Source: Hyphomicrobiales bacterium (GTDB lineage Bacteria > Pseudomonadota > Alphaproteobacteria > Rhizobiales > Xanthobacteraceae). From it: DNA of 41,868 bases. Under the pieces are notes generated by a model that ran no database searches, had not been told where the DNA came from, and was given only the letters and a program-made list of their open reading frames with translations. Positions 22,967 through 31,757 of this stretch are shown here, piece after piece. The position numbers and the translations under genes are program-made. Location of the stretch: NCBI GenBank assembly GCA_009377695.1, contig WHTP01000042.1:1-41868 (forward strand). The letters run 5' to 3'. The stretch's first letter is position 1; every line of letters starts with the position of its first letter.

Positions 22967-25719
22967 CCGTCCTCGAACGCCCTGAAGAAATCACGCTGCC
23001 GGAGCCGTTCCTGCGCTGGTTCAAGCAGCGCGGCTGGGAACCACGCGCGCACCAGCTCGAGCTTCTGGCGAAGGCGCGCGCCGGCCGCTCGGCGCTGCTG
23101 ATCGCGCCGACCGGCGCCGGCAAGACGCTGGCCGGATTTTTGCCGACACTGGTGGAGCTGAGCGAAACATCTCGCAATGGAAGGACGCCCGGCCGGCAGG
23201 CTCGGTCTGTCCCCCTCCACCCGCGAAGCGGGGGGGAGGGGTTAGAGGTGGGGGGCGATCTGTTCGATCTTGCCGCACCCCCCACCCCCGACCCCTCCCC
23301 GCCATTCGCTGCGCGAATGGGGGGAGGTGAGCGCACCGAGCAAGCGTCACAGTCTAGTGCGATAACGAAGGTCGCAGCCAACAGCCCACGCAAACTCATC
23401 TCCACCGGACGCGAGGTGCGGCGCGAGGGCGGGCTGCACACGCTCTACATCTCGCCGCTGAAGGCGCTTGCGGTCGACATCGCGCGCAATCTCGAGACGC
23501 CGGTCGCAGAGATGAAGCTGCCGATCAGGATCGAGACCCGCACGGGCGACACGCCGGCGTCAAAGCGGCAGCGCCAGCGCCGCGATCCGCCGCACATCCT
23601 GCTGACGACGCCGGAGCAGCTTGCGCTCATCCTCGCATCAGCCGATGCGCCGTTCCTGTTCGGCTCACTGCGGCGCGTGGTGCTCGATGAGTTGCACTCG
23701 TTGGTGATGTCGAAGCGCGGCGATCTGCTCTCGCTCGGCCTCGCGCGCTTGTTCGCGCTGGCGCCGGACCTCACGTCAGTGGGTCTCTCGGCGACGGTTG
23801 CCGAGCCCGACGATCTGCGCCGCTATTTGATGCCGCAACCGCCAAGCGCGCCAACACAAAGCGCGCCGATACTCGCCGATCTCGTGATCGCCGACGACGG
23901 CGCGCCGCCGCATGTCAGCATGCTCGATACCGCCGAGCGCCTGCCGTGGGCCGGGCATACCGCGCGGCATGCCATCGGCGAGATCTACGGCCTCATCAAG
24001 CGTCACAAGACCACGCTGGTGTTCGTGAACACCCGCAGTCAGGCCGAGGCGGTCTTCCAGCAGCTCTGGGGCATCAACGACGACAATCTCGCGATCGCGC
24101 TGCATCACGGCTCGCTCGACGTCGCGCAGCGCCGCAAGGTCGAGGAGGCGATGACGGTCGGCCGCCTGCGCGCCGTGGTCTGCACCTCGTCGCTCGATCT
24201 CGGCGTCGACTGGGGCGACGTCGACCTCGTGATCAATGTCGGCGCGCCGAAGGGCGCATCGCGGCTGCTCCAGCGCATCGGCCGCGCCAATCACCGCATG
24301 GACGAGCCGTCGCGCGGCGTCCTGATCCCCGCGAACCGGTTCGAGGTGCTGGAATGCACCGCCGCGCTCGATGCCATCGCCGCCAAGGCGCAGGACACGC
24401 CGCCGGCGCGCATCGGTGCGCTCGATGTACTGGCGCAGCATGTGCTCGGCCGCGCCTGCGGCGAGCCGTTCCTCGCCGACGGGCTCTACGCCGAGGTGCG
24501 CAGTGCTGCGCCCTACGCCGATCTCACGCGCGCGGATTTCGATGCTGTCGTCGATTTCGTCGCCACCGGCGGCTATGCGCTCAAGGCCTACGAGCGCTTC
24601 GCCAAGATCAGGCAAGGCAAGGACGGCCGCTGGCGCGTCGCCCATCCGATGATCGCGCAACGCTACCGCATGAATGTCGGCACCATCGTCGAGGCCGACA
24701 TGCTGAAGGTGCGGCTGGTGCGCTCGCGCGCCTCGAAGCTGATCCCGCGCGGTGGAAGGCTGCTCGGTGAGGTCGAGGAGTATTTCATCGAGATGCTGAC
24801 GCCGGGCGACACCTTCGTGTTTGCTGGCGAGATCCTGCGCTACGAAGCGATCGTCGAGGACGAGGTCTATGTCTCGCGCGCCGCGTCCGAGGACCCCAAG
24901 GTCCCGTCCTACGAGGGCGGAAAATTCCCGCTCTCGACTTATCTCGCCGACCGCGTGCGGCAGATCGTGGCCGATGGCTCGTTGTGGAAGGAGCTGCCGC
25001 CGCAGGTGCGCGAGTGGCTCGAGATCCAGCAATGGCGTTCGCTGCTGCCGGGCCGGCGTGATCTCCTGGTCGAGACCTTTCCGCGCGCCAACAAATGTTA
25101 TCTTGTCTGCTATCCGTTCGAGGGGCGTCTTGCGCATCAGACGCTAGGAATGCTGCTGACGCGGCGGCTCGAGCGCGCTCGGCTGCGCCCCATGGGTTTC
25201 GTCGCCAACGAATATGCGCTGGCGATCTGGGGCCTCGGCGATGTCGCGCTGCGCATTTCACGTGGAGAGCTGTCGCTGGCCGAGCTTTTTGACCAGGACA
25301 TGCTGGGCGACGACCTCGAAGCCTGGCTCGCGGAGTCCGCGTTGATGAAGCGCACCTTCCGCACCTGCGCGATCATCGCCGGGCTGATCGAGCGCCGTTT
25401 TCCCGGCCAGGAGAAATCGCGACGCGAGGTGACGATCTCGACCGATCTCGTCTACGACGTGCTGCGCAAGCACCAGGCCGACCACGTGTTGCTACGCGCC
25501 GCCCGCGCCGACGCCGGTAGCGGACTTCTCGACATTCACCGGCTGGGCGATATGCTCTCGCGCATCCGGGGGCGAATCATTCATAAGCCTCTGGACCACG
25601 TCTCGCCGCTTGCTGTCCCGGTGATGCTGGAGATCGGCCGCGAGATGGTCCACGGTGAGGCGTCCGAGGAAGTGCTGCGGGAAGCCGAAGCGGAACTCGT
25701 GAAAGAGGCGATGCAGTGA
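22963..25719 (+). CDS. ligase-associated DEXH-box helicase (Lhr-like)
   Basis: A 918-residue superfamily 2 helicase of the ligase-associated Lhr-core group (TIGR04121). Walker A APTGAGKT is at 48-55; the DEXH box is DELH at 242-245; motif III SAT follows. The second RecA domain contains the QRIGRANHR motif VI, then winged-helix and Lhr C-terminal domains. An in-frame palindromic insert of about 47 residues (80-126) lies between motif I and motif Ia (TLYISPLKALA), in what is normally a short variable loop. The helicase is expected to unwind DNA or RNA-DNA hybrids in damage repair with the linked ligase and nuclease. Start GTG 22963; stop overlaps PdeM (GTGA). Confidence 0.93.
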   Translation: MTVLERPEEITLPEPFLRWFKQRGWEPRAHQLELLAKARAGRSALLIAPTGAGKTLAGFLPTLVELSETSRNGRTPGRQARSVPLHPRSGGEGLEVGGDLFDLAAPPTPDPSPPFAARMGGGERTEQASQSSAITKVAANSPRKLISTGREVRREGGLHTLYISPLKALAVDIARNLETPVAEMKLPIRIETRTGDTPASKRQRQRRDPPHILLTTPEQLALILASADAPFLFGSLRRVVLDELHSLVMSKRGDLLSLGLARLFALAPDLTSVGLSATVAEPDDLRRYLMPQPPSAPTQSAPILADLVIADDGAPPHVSMLDTAERLPWAGHTARHAIGEIYGLIKRHKTTLVFVNTRSQAEAVFQQLWGINDDNLAIALHHGSLDVAQRRKVEEAMTVGRLRAVVCTSSLDLGVDWGDVDLVINVGAPKGASRLLQRIGRANHRMDEPSRGVLIPANRFEVLECTAALDAIAAKAQDTPPARIGALDVLAQHVLGRACGEPFLADGLYAEVRSAAPYADLTRADFDAVVDFVATGGYALKAYERFAKIRQGKDGRWRVAHPMIAQRYRMNVGTIVEADMLKVRLVRSRASKLIPRGGRLLGEVEEYFIEMLTPGDTFVFAGEILRYEAIVEDEVYVSRAASEDPKVPSYEGGKFPLSTYLADRVRQIVADGSLWKELPPQVREWLEIQQWRSLLPGRRDLLVETFPRANKCYLVCYPFEGRLAHQTLGMLLTRRLERARLRPMGFVANEYALAIWGLGDVALRISRGELSLAELFDQDMLGDDLEAWLAESALMKRTFRTCAIIAGLIERRFPGQEKSRREVTISTDLVYDVLRKHQADHVLLRAARADAGSGLLDIHRLGDMLSRIRGRIIHKPLDHVSPLAVPVMLEIGREMVHGEASEEVLREAEAELVKEAMQ
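23201..23341 (+). repeat. protein-coding palindromic element inside the helicase gene
   Basis: A 141-bp element related to that at 20361-20507, in the same orientation relative to the coding strand and read in the same phase. Shared DNA marks are the CCATTCGC/GCGAATGG hairpin (23312-23330 here) and the terminal GCGCACCGAGC. Shared peptide marks are SGGEGL, a GG pair, PDPSPPFA, RMGGG and RTE. Between the two copies the peptide is more conserved than the loop DNA, although two copies are too few to prove selection. Confidence 0.88.
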
Positions 25720-26432
25720 GGGCTCAGGGGGCGCAATTGCCGGCTGCTGCGAGCGGGCGCGACGTCGTCGTCGCCGGCATTGCGCTGGTCGCCGACTGCG
25801 CCGGTGCACTGTATTGGCCGGAAGAGGGACTGCTGGTCGTCGCCGACCTGCATCTCGAAAAGGGATCGAGCTTTGCGACGCGCGGCGTGCTGTTGCCGCC
25901 CTATGATACCGCCGCGACCCTGGCGCGGCTCGGCGCGCTCATTGCGCGCTATGCGCCGAAATTTGTGATCGCGCTCGGCGACAGCTTCCATGACGGCGGT
26001 GGACCGGAGCGCGTGTCGGAGGGTGATCGCGCGATGCTCGGCGCGCTCCAGCGCGGCCGGGAATGGATCTGGATCGCCGGCAATCACGACCCCGAGCCCG
26101 TGCATGGGCTGGGCGGCGTTTCGGCGGCGATGTTCGCGAGCGGCCCGCTCGTTTTCCGCCATGCGCCGGAGCGGGAGCCTTCCGACGGCGAGATCGCCGG
26201 CCATCTGCACCCGGTGGCGCGGGTCAACGGGCGCGGGCGCACCGTGTCGCGCCGCTGCTTCGCGACCGACGGCAAGCGCATGGTGATGCCGGCCTTCGGG
26301 GCCTATGCCGGCGGCCTGAACATTCGCGACCGTGCCTTCGCGGATGTGTTCAACACCCTTAAATTCACCGCGCACATCCTGGGTGAAGCGCGGCTCTATG
26401 CCATCGCGGCGCATCGCTGCTTAGGCGATTAG
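25716..26432 (+). CDS. pdeM: ligase-associated endonuclease/phosphoesterase PdeM
   Basis: A 238-residue calcineurin-like metallophosphoesterase of the PdeM group (TIGR04123). The four metal-binding blocks are in order: ADLHLEKG (Asp44, His46), GDSFHD (Asp89), GNHD (122-125) and GHLHP (162-166). It probably processes DNA ends with the ligase, exonuclease and helicase; family members have been described as Mn-dependent endonucleases. Start GTG 25716 overlaps the helicase stop (GTGA), so it is coupled. It completes the four-gene set, though the genes are in two divergent arms. Confidence 0.9.
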   Translation: MRAQGAQLPAAASGRDVVVAGIALVADCAGALYWPEEGLLVVADLHLEKGSSFATRGVLLPPYDTAATLARLGALIARYAPKFVIALGDSFHDGGGPERVSEGDRAMLGALQRGREWIWIAGNHDPEPVHGLGGVSAAMFASGPLVFRHAPEREPSDGEIAGHLHPVARVNGRGRTVSRRCFATDGKRMVMPAFGAYAGGLNIRDRAFADVFNTLKFTAHILGEARLYAIAAHRCLGD

Positions 26433-26442
26433 CCTTACGTTC

Positions 26443-26490
26443 GAGCATGAGCTTTCCGAAAATCGGTTCCCACTTTTCGGGATCATGTTC
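26443..26490. repeat. dispersed palindrome between convergent genes
   Basis: A 48-bp imperfect palindrome (GAGCATGAGC...CCGAAAATCGG against CCCACTTTTCGGGATCATGTTC), the same type as 10090-10135. It fills most of the 59 bp between the stops of pdeM and the minus-strand TIGR02186-like gene. It could serve as a two-way transcript end or stability element. Confidence 0.75.
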
Positions 26491-26491
26491 G

Positions 26492-27280
26492 TTAATCCCG
26501 TCGGAACACCACCGAGCCGATCCACCCCGTTGCGAGCGTCATGACTGCGGTGACCAGCCCGAACAAGAAGCCGTGGGTGCGCGAAGTCGTGGTCACGAAC
26601 TGCTCGAAGCCGGCCTTATAGACCTCGAACGCCGACGGCGCGCGCGCGATCATCGCACCATCCGCGAACAGCCGCACGTCCACCTCGTAGTTGCCGACCG
26701 ACACGCCTGCCGGCAGCGGGATGTCGGCGCGGAAGAGGAGCGGCGCCATGAACGTGACGCCGTTCATCGCCTCGCGATAGAGGCCGCGCTGCATGTTGAT
26801 GCGCAGGAACGCCTGCCGGAACGGATCGTCGGCCGCCGCGTCGGCAATGGTAACGGCAGCACGTTGCGTCAGCGGGATGTTCTCGAGGCCGAGCTGCAGC
26901 CGCCGCCTGGTGTCGGCTGACGCGATCTCATCGAGCTCGCGGTTCGCCAGCACCGCGAGATAGGATGGGACGTTCTCGAATTCGCGCGAATCGACATTGA
27001 GCCAGATGCCGAGCCTGCGGTCCTTGCGGAAGGTGATCGCGTTCTGGCGCGGGCCGGTGATCGTGGCGACAATATCGTAGCCGCCGCGGCGCGGGGTGTT
27101 GGTCTCGATCGCGCCGAACAGCACGAGATCGGCGCCGGTGAAGCTCGACGTCACCATCACGCGGTGGTTCGAGATCGAGGCGATCAGCCGCTGCGCCGCA
27201 GCCGGCGCGCTCTGCGCGCAGAGCACGGTCACCGAGAGCAGGATGAGGGCGGCCTTACTTCTCATCGGTGAGTCTCTCAT
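26492..27280 (-). CDS. TIGR02186-like membrane-anchored periplasmic protein
   Basis: A 262-residue protein with an N-terminal signal peptide (hydrophobic core about 10-22, likely cleavage after APAAA), a beta-rich periplasmic part and a C-terminal membrane helix at about 236-258. It matches the alphaproteobacterial TIGR02186 group, which is found next to TSUP exporters as here. Start ATG 27280 shares one base with the upstream exporter stop (TGATG), so the two are coupled; ATG 27265 is an alternative. It may be an accessory subunit that holds or gates the exporter at the periplasmic face. That is inference from neighbourhood. Confidence 0.8.
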   Translation of the reverse strand: MRDSPMRSKAALILLSVTVLCAQSAPAAAQRLIASISNHRVMVTSSFTGADLVLFGAIETNTPRRGGYDIVATITGPRQNAITFRKDRRLGIWLNVDSREFENVPSYLAVLANRELDEIASADTRRRLQLGLENIPLTQRAAVTIADAAADDPFRQAFLRINMQRGLYREAMNGVTFMAPLLFRADIPLPAGVSVGNYEVDVRLFADGAMIARAPSAFEVYKAGFEQFVTTTSRTHGFLFGLVTAVMTLATGWIGSVVFRRD

Positions 27281-28203
27281 CAGCGAGTATCCAGGGCCCG
27301 AACGGCGTAGAGGTCATCGGGTTCCAGGAAGAGATTGAACGCGAAGCGGATACCGACCGCAACCACCAACAGGCCGAGCAGCAGCCGCAGGTGCTCCCCG
27401 CGGGTCCTCTGCCCGGTCCGCGCTCCGAACTGGGCGCCGAGCACGCCCCCGATAATCAGGATCAGCGCCAGCACGGCATCGACCTGGTGGTTGGTCGCTG
27501 CATGCAGCACGATGGCGACCGCCATGGTCACGAGCGTGAGGATCAGCGAGGTGCCGATCACCACCGAGGTCGGCGCCCGCATGATGTAGATCAACGCGGG
27601 CACCACGAGGAACCCGCCGCCGATGCCGATGAAGGTCGAGACGAATTCGACCACGAAGCCGATCACCAGCACCGGGATGACGGAGCCATAGATCTTCGAA
27701 TGCTTGAAGCGGAATTTCAGCGGCAGGCCGTGGAACCAGGCATGGCTGCCGGGGCGCCGCAGCTCGGTCGGTCGTCCAGAGCGCGCGCGGTTGATGGCGC
27801 GCGTGCTCTCCACGATCATCAGCGTTCCGACCACGCTGAGCAGGATGACATAGGAGGTCGCGATGGCGATATCGAGCTGCCCGATCGCGCGCAGCCGGTT
27901 GAACATCAACACGCCGCAGGCGGCGCCAATGAGGCCGCCGCATATCAACAGCGCCGCCAGCGCAGGATCAAGCGCACGCCGCCGCCAATAGGCGAATGCC
28001 GCAGAGAATGTGGTGCCGGCGATGTGGCAGGTGACGGTCGCCGCCGCCACTGCGGGCGGAATGCCGATGAAGATCAGGAGTGGCGTGGTCAGGAAGCCGC
28101 CGCCAACGCCGAACATCCCCGAGATGAATCCGACCGCGAGCCCGATCGCCAGGATGAAGAAAATATTGACCGGCAGCTCGGCGATCGGAAGATAGATCTG
28201 CAC
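27280..28203 (-). CDS. TSUP family sulfite/anion exporter
   Basis: A 307-residue membrane protein with eight or more hydrophobic segments. The two TSUP half-repeats are clear: a GMFGVGGGFL motif near residues 29-38 and a FIGIGGGFLVVP motif near 195-206. I chose the GTG at 28203, which gives the N terminus V/M-QIYLPIAEL usual for this subgroup; the frame runs 12 codons further to ATG 28239. It is coupled to the TIGR02186-like gene downstream. Substrate probably a sulfur oxyanion, by family. It is clearly distinct from the 251-residue TauE-like protein at 13884-14639. Confidence 0.85.
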   Translation of the reverse strand: MQIYLPIAELPVNIFFILAIGLAVGFISGMFGVGGGFLTTPLLIFIGIPPAVAAATVTCHIAGTTFSAAFAYWRRRALDPALAALLICGGLIGAACGVLMFNRLRAIGQLDIAIATSYVILLSVVGTLMIVESTRAINRARSGRPTELRRPGSHAWFHGLPLKFRFKHSKIYGSVIPVLVIGFVVEFVSTFIGIGGGFLVVPALIYIMRAPTSVVIGTSLILTLVTMAVAIVLHAATNHQVDAVLALILIIGGVLGAQFGARTGQRTRGEHLRLLLGLLVVAVGIRFAFNLFLEPDDLYAVRALDTR

Positions 28204-28272
28204 GGGTCCAGTCCGTCGGTTCGAGACTTCGGTGTCCAAAGCCCGGCGCCACCGGGATGGCTTCCTATCCTC

Positions 28273-28346
28273 CGCTCATTCCAGCGAAAGCGGAAATCAA
28301 GGAATCTTACTTGTCGAATGAATCCCGCTTGCGCAGGGACGAGCGG
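28273..28346. repeat. dispersed palindrome (CCGCTCATTCC type)
   Basis: A 74-bp inverted repeat upstream of the TSUP gene: CCGCTCATTCCAGCGAAAGC and GCTTGCGCAGGGACGAGCGG pair with a few mismatches around a short AT-rich loop. It separates the exporter pair from the 3' end of the large Sel1 gene on the same strand. Confidence 0.75.
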
Positions 28347-28418
28347 AAGCGCGAGCGCCCTTGCACTCTAACCACCTTCACGGCGCGAGGCACGTCCTCG
28401 ACGGCCTTCTGGTCGATT

Positions 28419-31400
28419 TTATTGTGCAGGACGGCGCGGTTGCGATTGCCGCTTGTCGACCGTTGGGCCGACGCTCCGCTTCGCGCTCGAGGATGCCGAA
28501 CCGCCGTCCCAGCCGCCGGGCGGAGCTTTCACCTCGATGGCGGTGGGTTGCGGCTGCGCCTGCCAGGCTTGTGCGGCATCCATCGCGGCCGCCAGTGACC
28601 GCTTGTCCAGGCGGGCGGCGATGTCGTCACGCTTCTTGGCGGCGTCGCGGTCGCCCTCGCGGCTCGCGAGCGCGAACCATTTGAAAGCTTCCGCCATGTT
28701 CGGCTGAACGCCGATGCCGCGGGCGTAGAGGATCGCGAGGTTGTACTGGCTGTCAGTGACGCCGTGATCGGCGGCCTTCCGGAACCAGCGCGCTGCGCTC
28801 GCATAGTCGGGCTTGCCGCCGGCGCCTTCGGCGTAGATGACCGCGAGGTTGTGCATCGCCTTGGCATGGCCGGCTTCGGCTGCGGCTATGTAGAGCCGGC
28901 GCGCGGTCCCGAGGTTCTTCAGAACCCCGATGCCCTTCTCGTAGAGCCCGCCGAGGCGGAATTGCGCCTGGACGAGGCCCTTGCTGGCGGCGCGCTCGAA
29001 CCAGATCGCCGCCTCGGCGAGGCTCTGCGGCACGCCGCGGCCGTCGGCGAACCGCGTTGCGATCTCGAATTCGGCGGCGGCGTCGCCATTCACAGCAGCG
29101 GTGCGCAGGCCGGCGCTGCCGATGCCGGCAGGCAAGCGGTCGGCAGGGGTCGTTTGAGTAGGCGCAGCTTGCGGCGATGACGTCTGGGGCAGCGCGGGGA
29201 CGGTTGGCGTGGCCGCTTGCAGGCCCGGCAGGACCGACCCGGTCGTCCCGCCGTCGTCATCGGCCGGCGCGGGCAGCGGCGCACCGCTGCCGAATCCAAA
29301 CGAAGTCGGCGAACTCGAAATGCCGGACGGAAGCGCGGTTGAATGGCGATCCCACGGTAGCGGAGCAGAGCCTCGCGGAGGCTCGGCCACCGGAGTCTTA
29401 TCGTGGGTCGCCTGCGTCGTGGTCGGCTCGCCGGTCGAGGTGGCGCCGACCGAGAGCCGCGTGGTCACGAAATGCAAGGCTCCGAGCAGCAGCAGCACGA
29501 CGCCGGCGGCCACGACGAGCTTGCGGATATGCCCGCCGAGCTTGTCGGTGAGCGATCTGTCGGTGTCGTCGCCGGGGGTTTCCGCTGTCCGCTTGTCCTT
29601 CGGGGGCGGCGCTTCGACCATGGCGGCCTGCGCGGCCCTGCGGGCGGCGGCAATGAAGTTCGATTTACCGGCGGGGTCGGGAATGACCGGTGGCCGCACG
29701 CTTTCGAGCGCCGCTTCCGAAGCGGCGATCCGGTCGGCGGGCGAGTGGCCGCGCGACCGGGCGCCGGGTTCAAGCGGATGATCGGGCGGAAGGTTGGGAT
29801 CGATCGGCCGGCGCTCCGGTACGGGTGTCCGGAACATCGCCGCCTGAGTGGCGGCTGGAGCGCTCGCCACGTCTGTCGGAGCAGGCTCGGATGGCGCGTG
29901 CGCGAGCGCAGACGGCGCCGTCGACGGGCTTTCGGGGCCGAAGTCGTCGGGAGCCCCGGCGGTGCGAGATGGCCGCTTGATGCCGGCTTCGATGGTGGCC
30001 AGCCGGTCGACCACATGTCCGAGCGTACCATGCACGGTTTCGAGCGAATCCTGGGTACGGCGGACGTCGCGCTTGAGCGCTTCGGCTTCGGCGCTCTCGA
30101 TGCCGGTGCGCTGCGCCGCCGGCATGCGCTGGTCTTTCATCTCGATCAGCAGGTCGGCAAGCCCGCGCTCGATCGCGCCGAGATGATCGAGATGCGCGCC
30201 GGAGGCGTCGAGCTTCTCGACCAGCGCACCAATCCGGCTTTCCAGAAAGCCGGCTGCGGTCTGGTCGGAGCGGCCGGCGTGCAACTGGTCGACCTTGTCG
30301 GCGAGGCTTCGGACCACCGTCGCGAGGCTGGACGTCTCCGCGGCCGGCGTGCCGTGCGACTGCTGCAACGCATCCGCGATTGCAGCGATGCGTTGCTCCA
30401 TCGCTGCAAACGCGTCCGACCCGGTGACCTGGTCCACCTTCGTGGAGAGCGAGCGCACCTCTTCGGACAGCTGGGTAAGCGCATCGTTCGACGCGACATG
30501 CGAAACGACGCCGCGCAGCGCACCGATGGCGCCCTCAAGCTGCTTGAGCGACTCCGGATCCTGACCGGCGCTGGCGATGCGGTCGACTTTTTGCGAGAGG
30601 CCCTGCACCGCCTGGTCGAAGCCGACCAGGCTTTCCGCGGGGGTAAGCGCCTGAAGCGCGTCGCGGACTTCGGCAAGGCCGCGCTCGAGGCCGGCGATCG
30701 TGACGCCATCGGCGGCGCCGGAGATGCGCTCGCCTTCGATCCGTTCGGCCAGCGACCGAATCTCGGATTCCAGCGATTCGATCGCCTCACGCGGCAACGC
30801 TTCCTTGAGCATCATGCCAATTTCGGCGAGGTCGTCGCGCAAGGTCTCGACCGCGCTATCGATGCCGCAGGGGCGGATGGCCTCGATACGGGCGTTGATC
30901 TGGCGGAGCTGCTGCTCGAGATTCGACAAGCCCTGGGTCGGGGCGCGGGCTAAATCCGTCGGCGCGGCGGCCGTGTCGCCGTCGAGCATGCGCTGGCGCG
31001 CTTCGATCTCGGCCAGCGCCTGATCGACGGTTCCGTCCGGACCGGCGATTGAAGGGGCGGACGGAACCTGCTCCAGGGGTGCGGCGAAAGACGGCGCGAA
31101 CGGTGCCGCGGTGCTTCCGGTCGCGCTCGTGCGCCCTTCGAATGGGATCGTGGTGGAGCGATATGGGTCGTGCTCGCTCGCCGGATATCGTGTCGCCGCC
31201 TGGTTCGTGCTCGCTTGATTCATGCTCGTTTGGTTTGTGCTCGCTTGGGTCAGGTGATCAACCTGGCGGGCGAGCGCGTCGAGCCGCGCGCTGACGTCGG
31301 AAAAGCTCAATCCTCGGGAGCGGCGGTCGTCAACATCCGAAGACCGCTGGGCGGCCGGCTCGATCCCGGCGTTCCTCGCCGATTCGGCGATGGCAGCATC

Positions 31401-31505
31401 AAGCCATTCTTCCACCGACATTCCCGATCGGCGCGCAGCTTCGCGCGCGGAGTCAATCAGCTCCGGCCGAACGCCTCTCAAGTGCCACGGAACGCCAGAA
31501 GTCAT
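28419..31505 (-). CDS. PodJ-like coiled-coil, single-TM, Sel1-repeat protein
   Basis: A protein of 1028 residues. The N terminus GVPWHLRGVRPE with RRSGMSVEEWL is typical of PodJ-like polarity proteins of Rhizobiales. A long helical/coiled-coil region (about 65-510) has repeated LSxKVDxL-type heptads. A Pro/Ala-rich linker follows, then a conserved FIAAARRAAQAA segment, one membrane helix (about 662-682), a second disordered linker and about four Sel1/TPR repeats (about 830-970). PodJ has this order plus a peptidoglycan-binding tail, which is absent here. It is probably a polar scaffold with the coiled coil in the cytoplasm and Sel1 repeats in the periplasm. I chose ATG 31505, since the seven residues from 31526 do not resemble homologues. 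Confidence 0.8.
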   Translation of the reverse strand: MTSGVPWHLRGVRPELIDSAREAARRSGMSVEEWLDAAIAESARNAGIEPAAQRSSDVDDRRSRGLSFSDVSARLDALARQVDHLTQASTNQTSMNQASTNQAATRYPASEHDPYRSTTIPFEGRTSATGSTAAPFAPSFAAPLEQVPSAPSIAGPDGTVDQALAEIEARQRMLDGDTAAAPTDLARAPTQGLSNLEQQLRQINARIEAIRPCGIDSAVETLRDDLAEIGMMLKEALPREAIESLESEIRSLAERIEGERISGAADGVTIAGLERGLAEVRDALQALTPAESLVGFDQAVQGLSQKVDRIASAGQDPESLKQLEGAIGALRGVVSHVASNDALTQLSEEVRSLSTKVDQVTGSDAFAAMEQRIAAIADALQQSHGTPAAETSSLATVVRSLADKVDQLHAGRSDQTAAGFLESRIGALVEKLDASGAHLDHLGAIERGLADLLIEMKDQRMPAAQRTGIESAEAEALKRDVRRTQDSLETVHGTLGHVVDRLATIEAGIKRPSRTAGAPDDFGPESPSTAPSALAHAPSEPAPTDVASAPAATQAAMFRTPVPERRPIDPNLPPDHPLEPGARSRGHSPADRIAASEAALESVRPPVIPDPAGKSNFIAAARRAAQAAMVEAPPPKDKRTAETPGDDTDRSLTDKLGGHIRKLVVAAGVVLLLLGALHFVTTRLSVGATSTGEPTTTQATHDKTPVAEPPRGSAPLPWDRHSTALPSGISSSPTSFGFGSGAPLPAPADDDGGTTGSVLPGLQAATPTVPALPQTSSPQAAPTQTTPADRLPAGIGSAGLRTAAVNGDAAAEFEIATRFADGRGVPQSLAEAAIWFERAASKGLVQAQFRLGGLYEKGIGVLKNLGTARRLYIAAAEAGHAKAMHNLAVIYAEGAGGKPDYASAARWFRKAADHGVTDSQYNLAILYARGIGVQPNMAEAFKWFALASREGDRDAAKKRDDIAARLDKRSLAAAMDAAQAWQAQPQPTAIEVKAPPGGWDGGSASSSAKRSVGPTVDKRQSQPRRPAQ
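31195..31255 (-). repeat. imperfect tandem repeat coding for Asn/Thr/Ser-rich linker
   Basis: Within the PodJ-like gene, four imperfect copies of a 15-18 bp unit encode QASTN, QTSMN, QASTN and QAATR. Units are multiples of three, so copy number may vary in frame. The segment lies just after the N-terminal domain and acts as a flexible linker. Confidence 0.7.
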
Positions 31506-31757
31506 GCCCGCATCCACGATTTCCACAAGGCGCGGGAGCCGGCGGCTCTTGCCGCGGCCCCTTAACAGGTGGTGGACGAACTGCGCGACCCTGTACCCCT
31601 CCGCGGCAGTTTCTGCGGTTCACGGTAAACGAACGGTTAAGAATTGCCGCGGTCGGGCGCTCGCAGGTACGATCATCCGGGCGCGTGGCGGCGGGGCTAC
31701 AGCCGGATACCTGGTCCAGCGCTTCCGGTTCACCTCAGCCTCAATTCGAGGTGCCGT
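31506..31757. other. promoter-side intergenic region of the PodJ-like gene
   Basis: About 250 bp between the PodJ-like start and the next hairpin cluster. No gene or strong dyad is visible. The stretch near 31624-31650 is AT-richer, with GTTAAG and TTAACA words, and could hold the minus-strand promoter. A full CtrA-type TTAA-N7-TTAA site was looked for and not found. Confidence 0.3.

Noticed and set aside
23776-25137. Minus-strand open frame (453 codons) opposite the helicase
   Set aside because: Antisense shadow of a strongly motif-bearing helicase gene.
27268-28371. Plus-strand open frame (367 codons) opposite the TSUP exporter
   Set aside because: Asp/His/Gln-rich shadow; the exporter frame has clear membrane segments and the GGGF motifs.
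29403-30953. Plus-strand open frame (516 codons) opposite the PodJ-like gene
   Set aside because: Arg/Gly-rich shadow with no recognisable motif; the minus strand has coherent coiled-coil and Sel1 regions.
31506-31757. CtrA binding site upstream of the PodJ-like gene
   Set aside because: TTAA-like words are present near 31624-31642 but not with the seven-base spacing of the full site.
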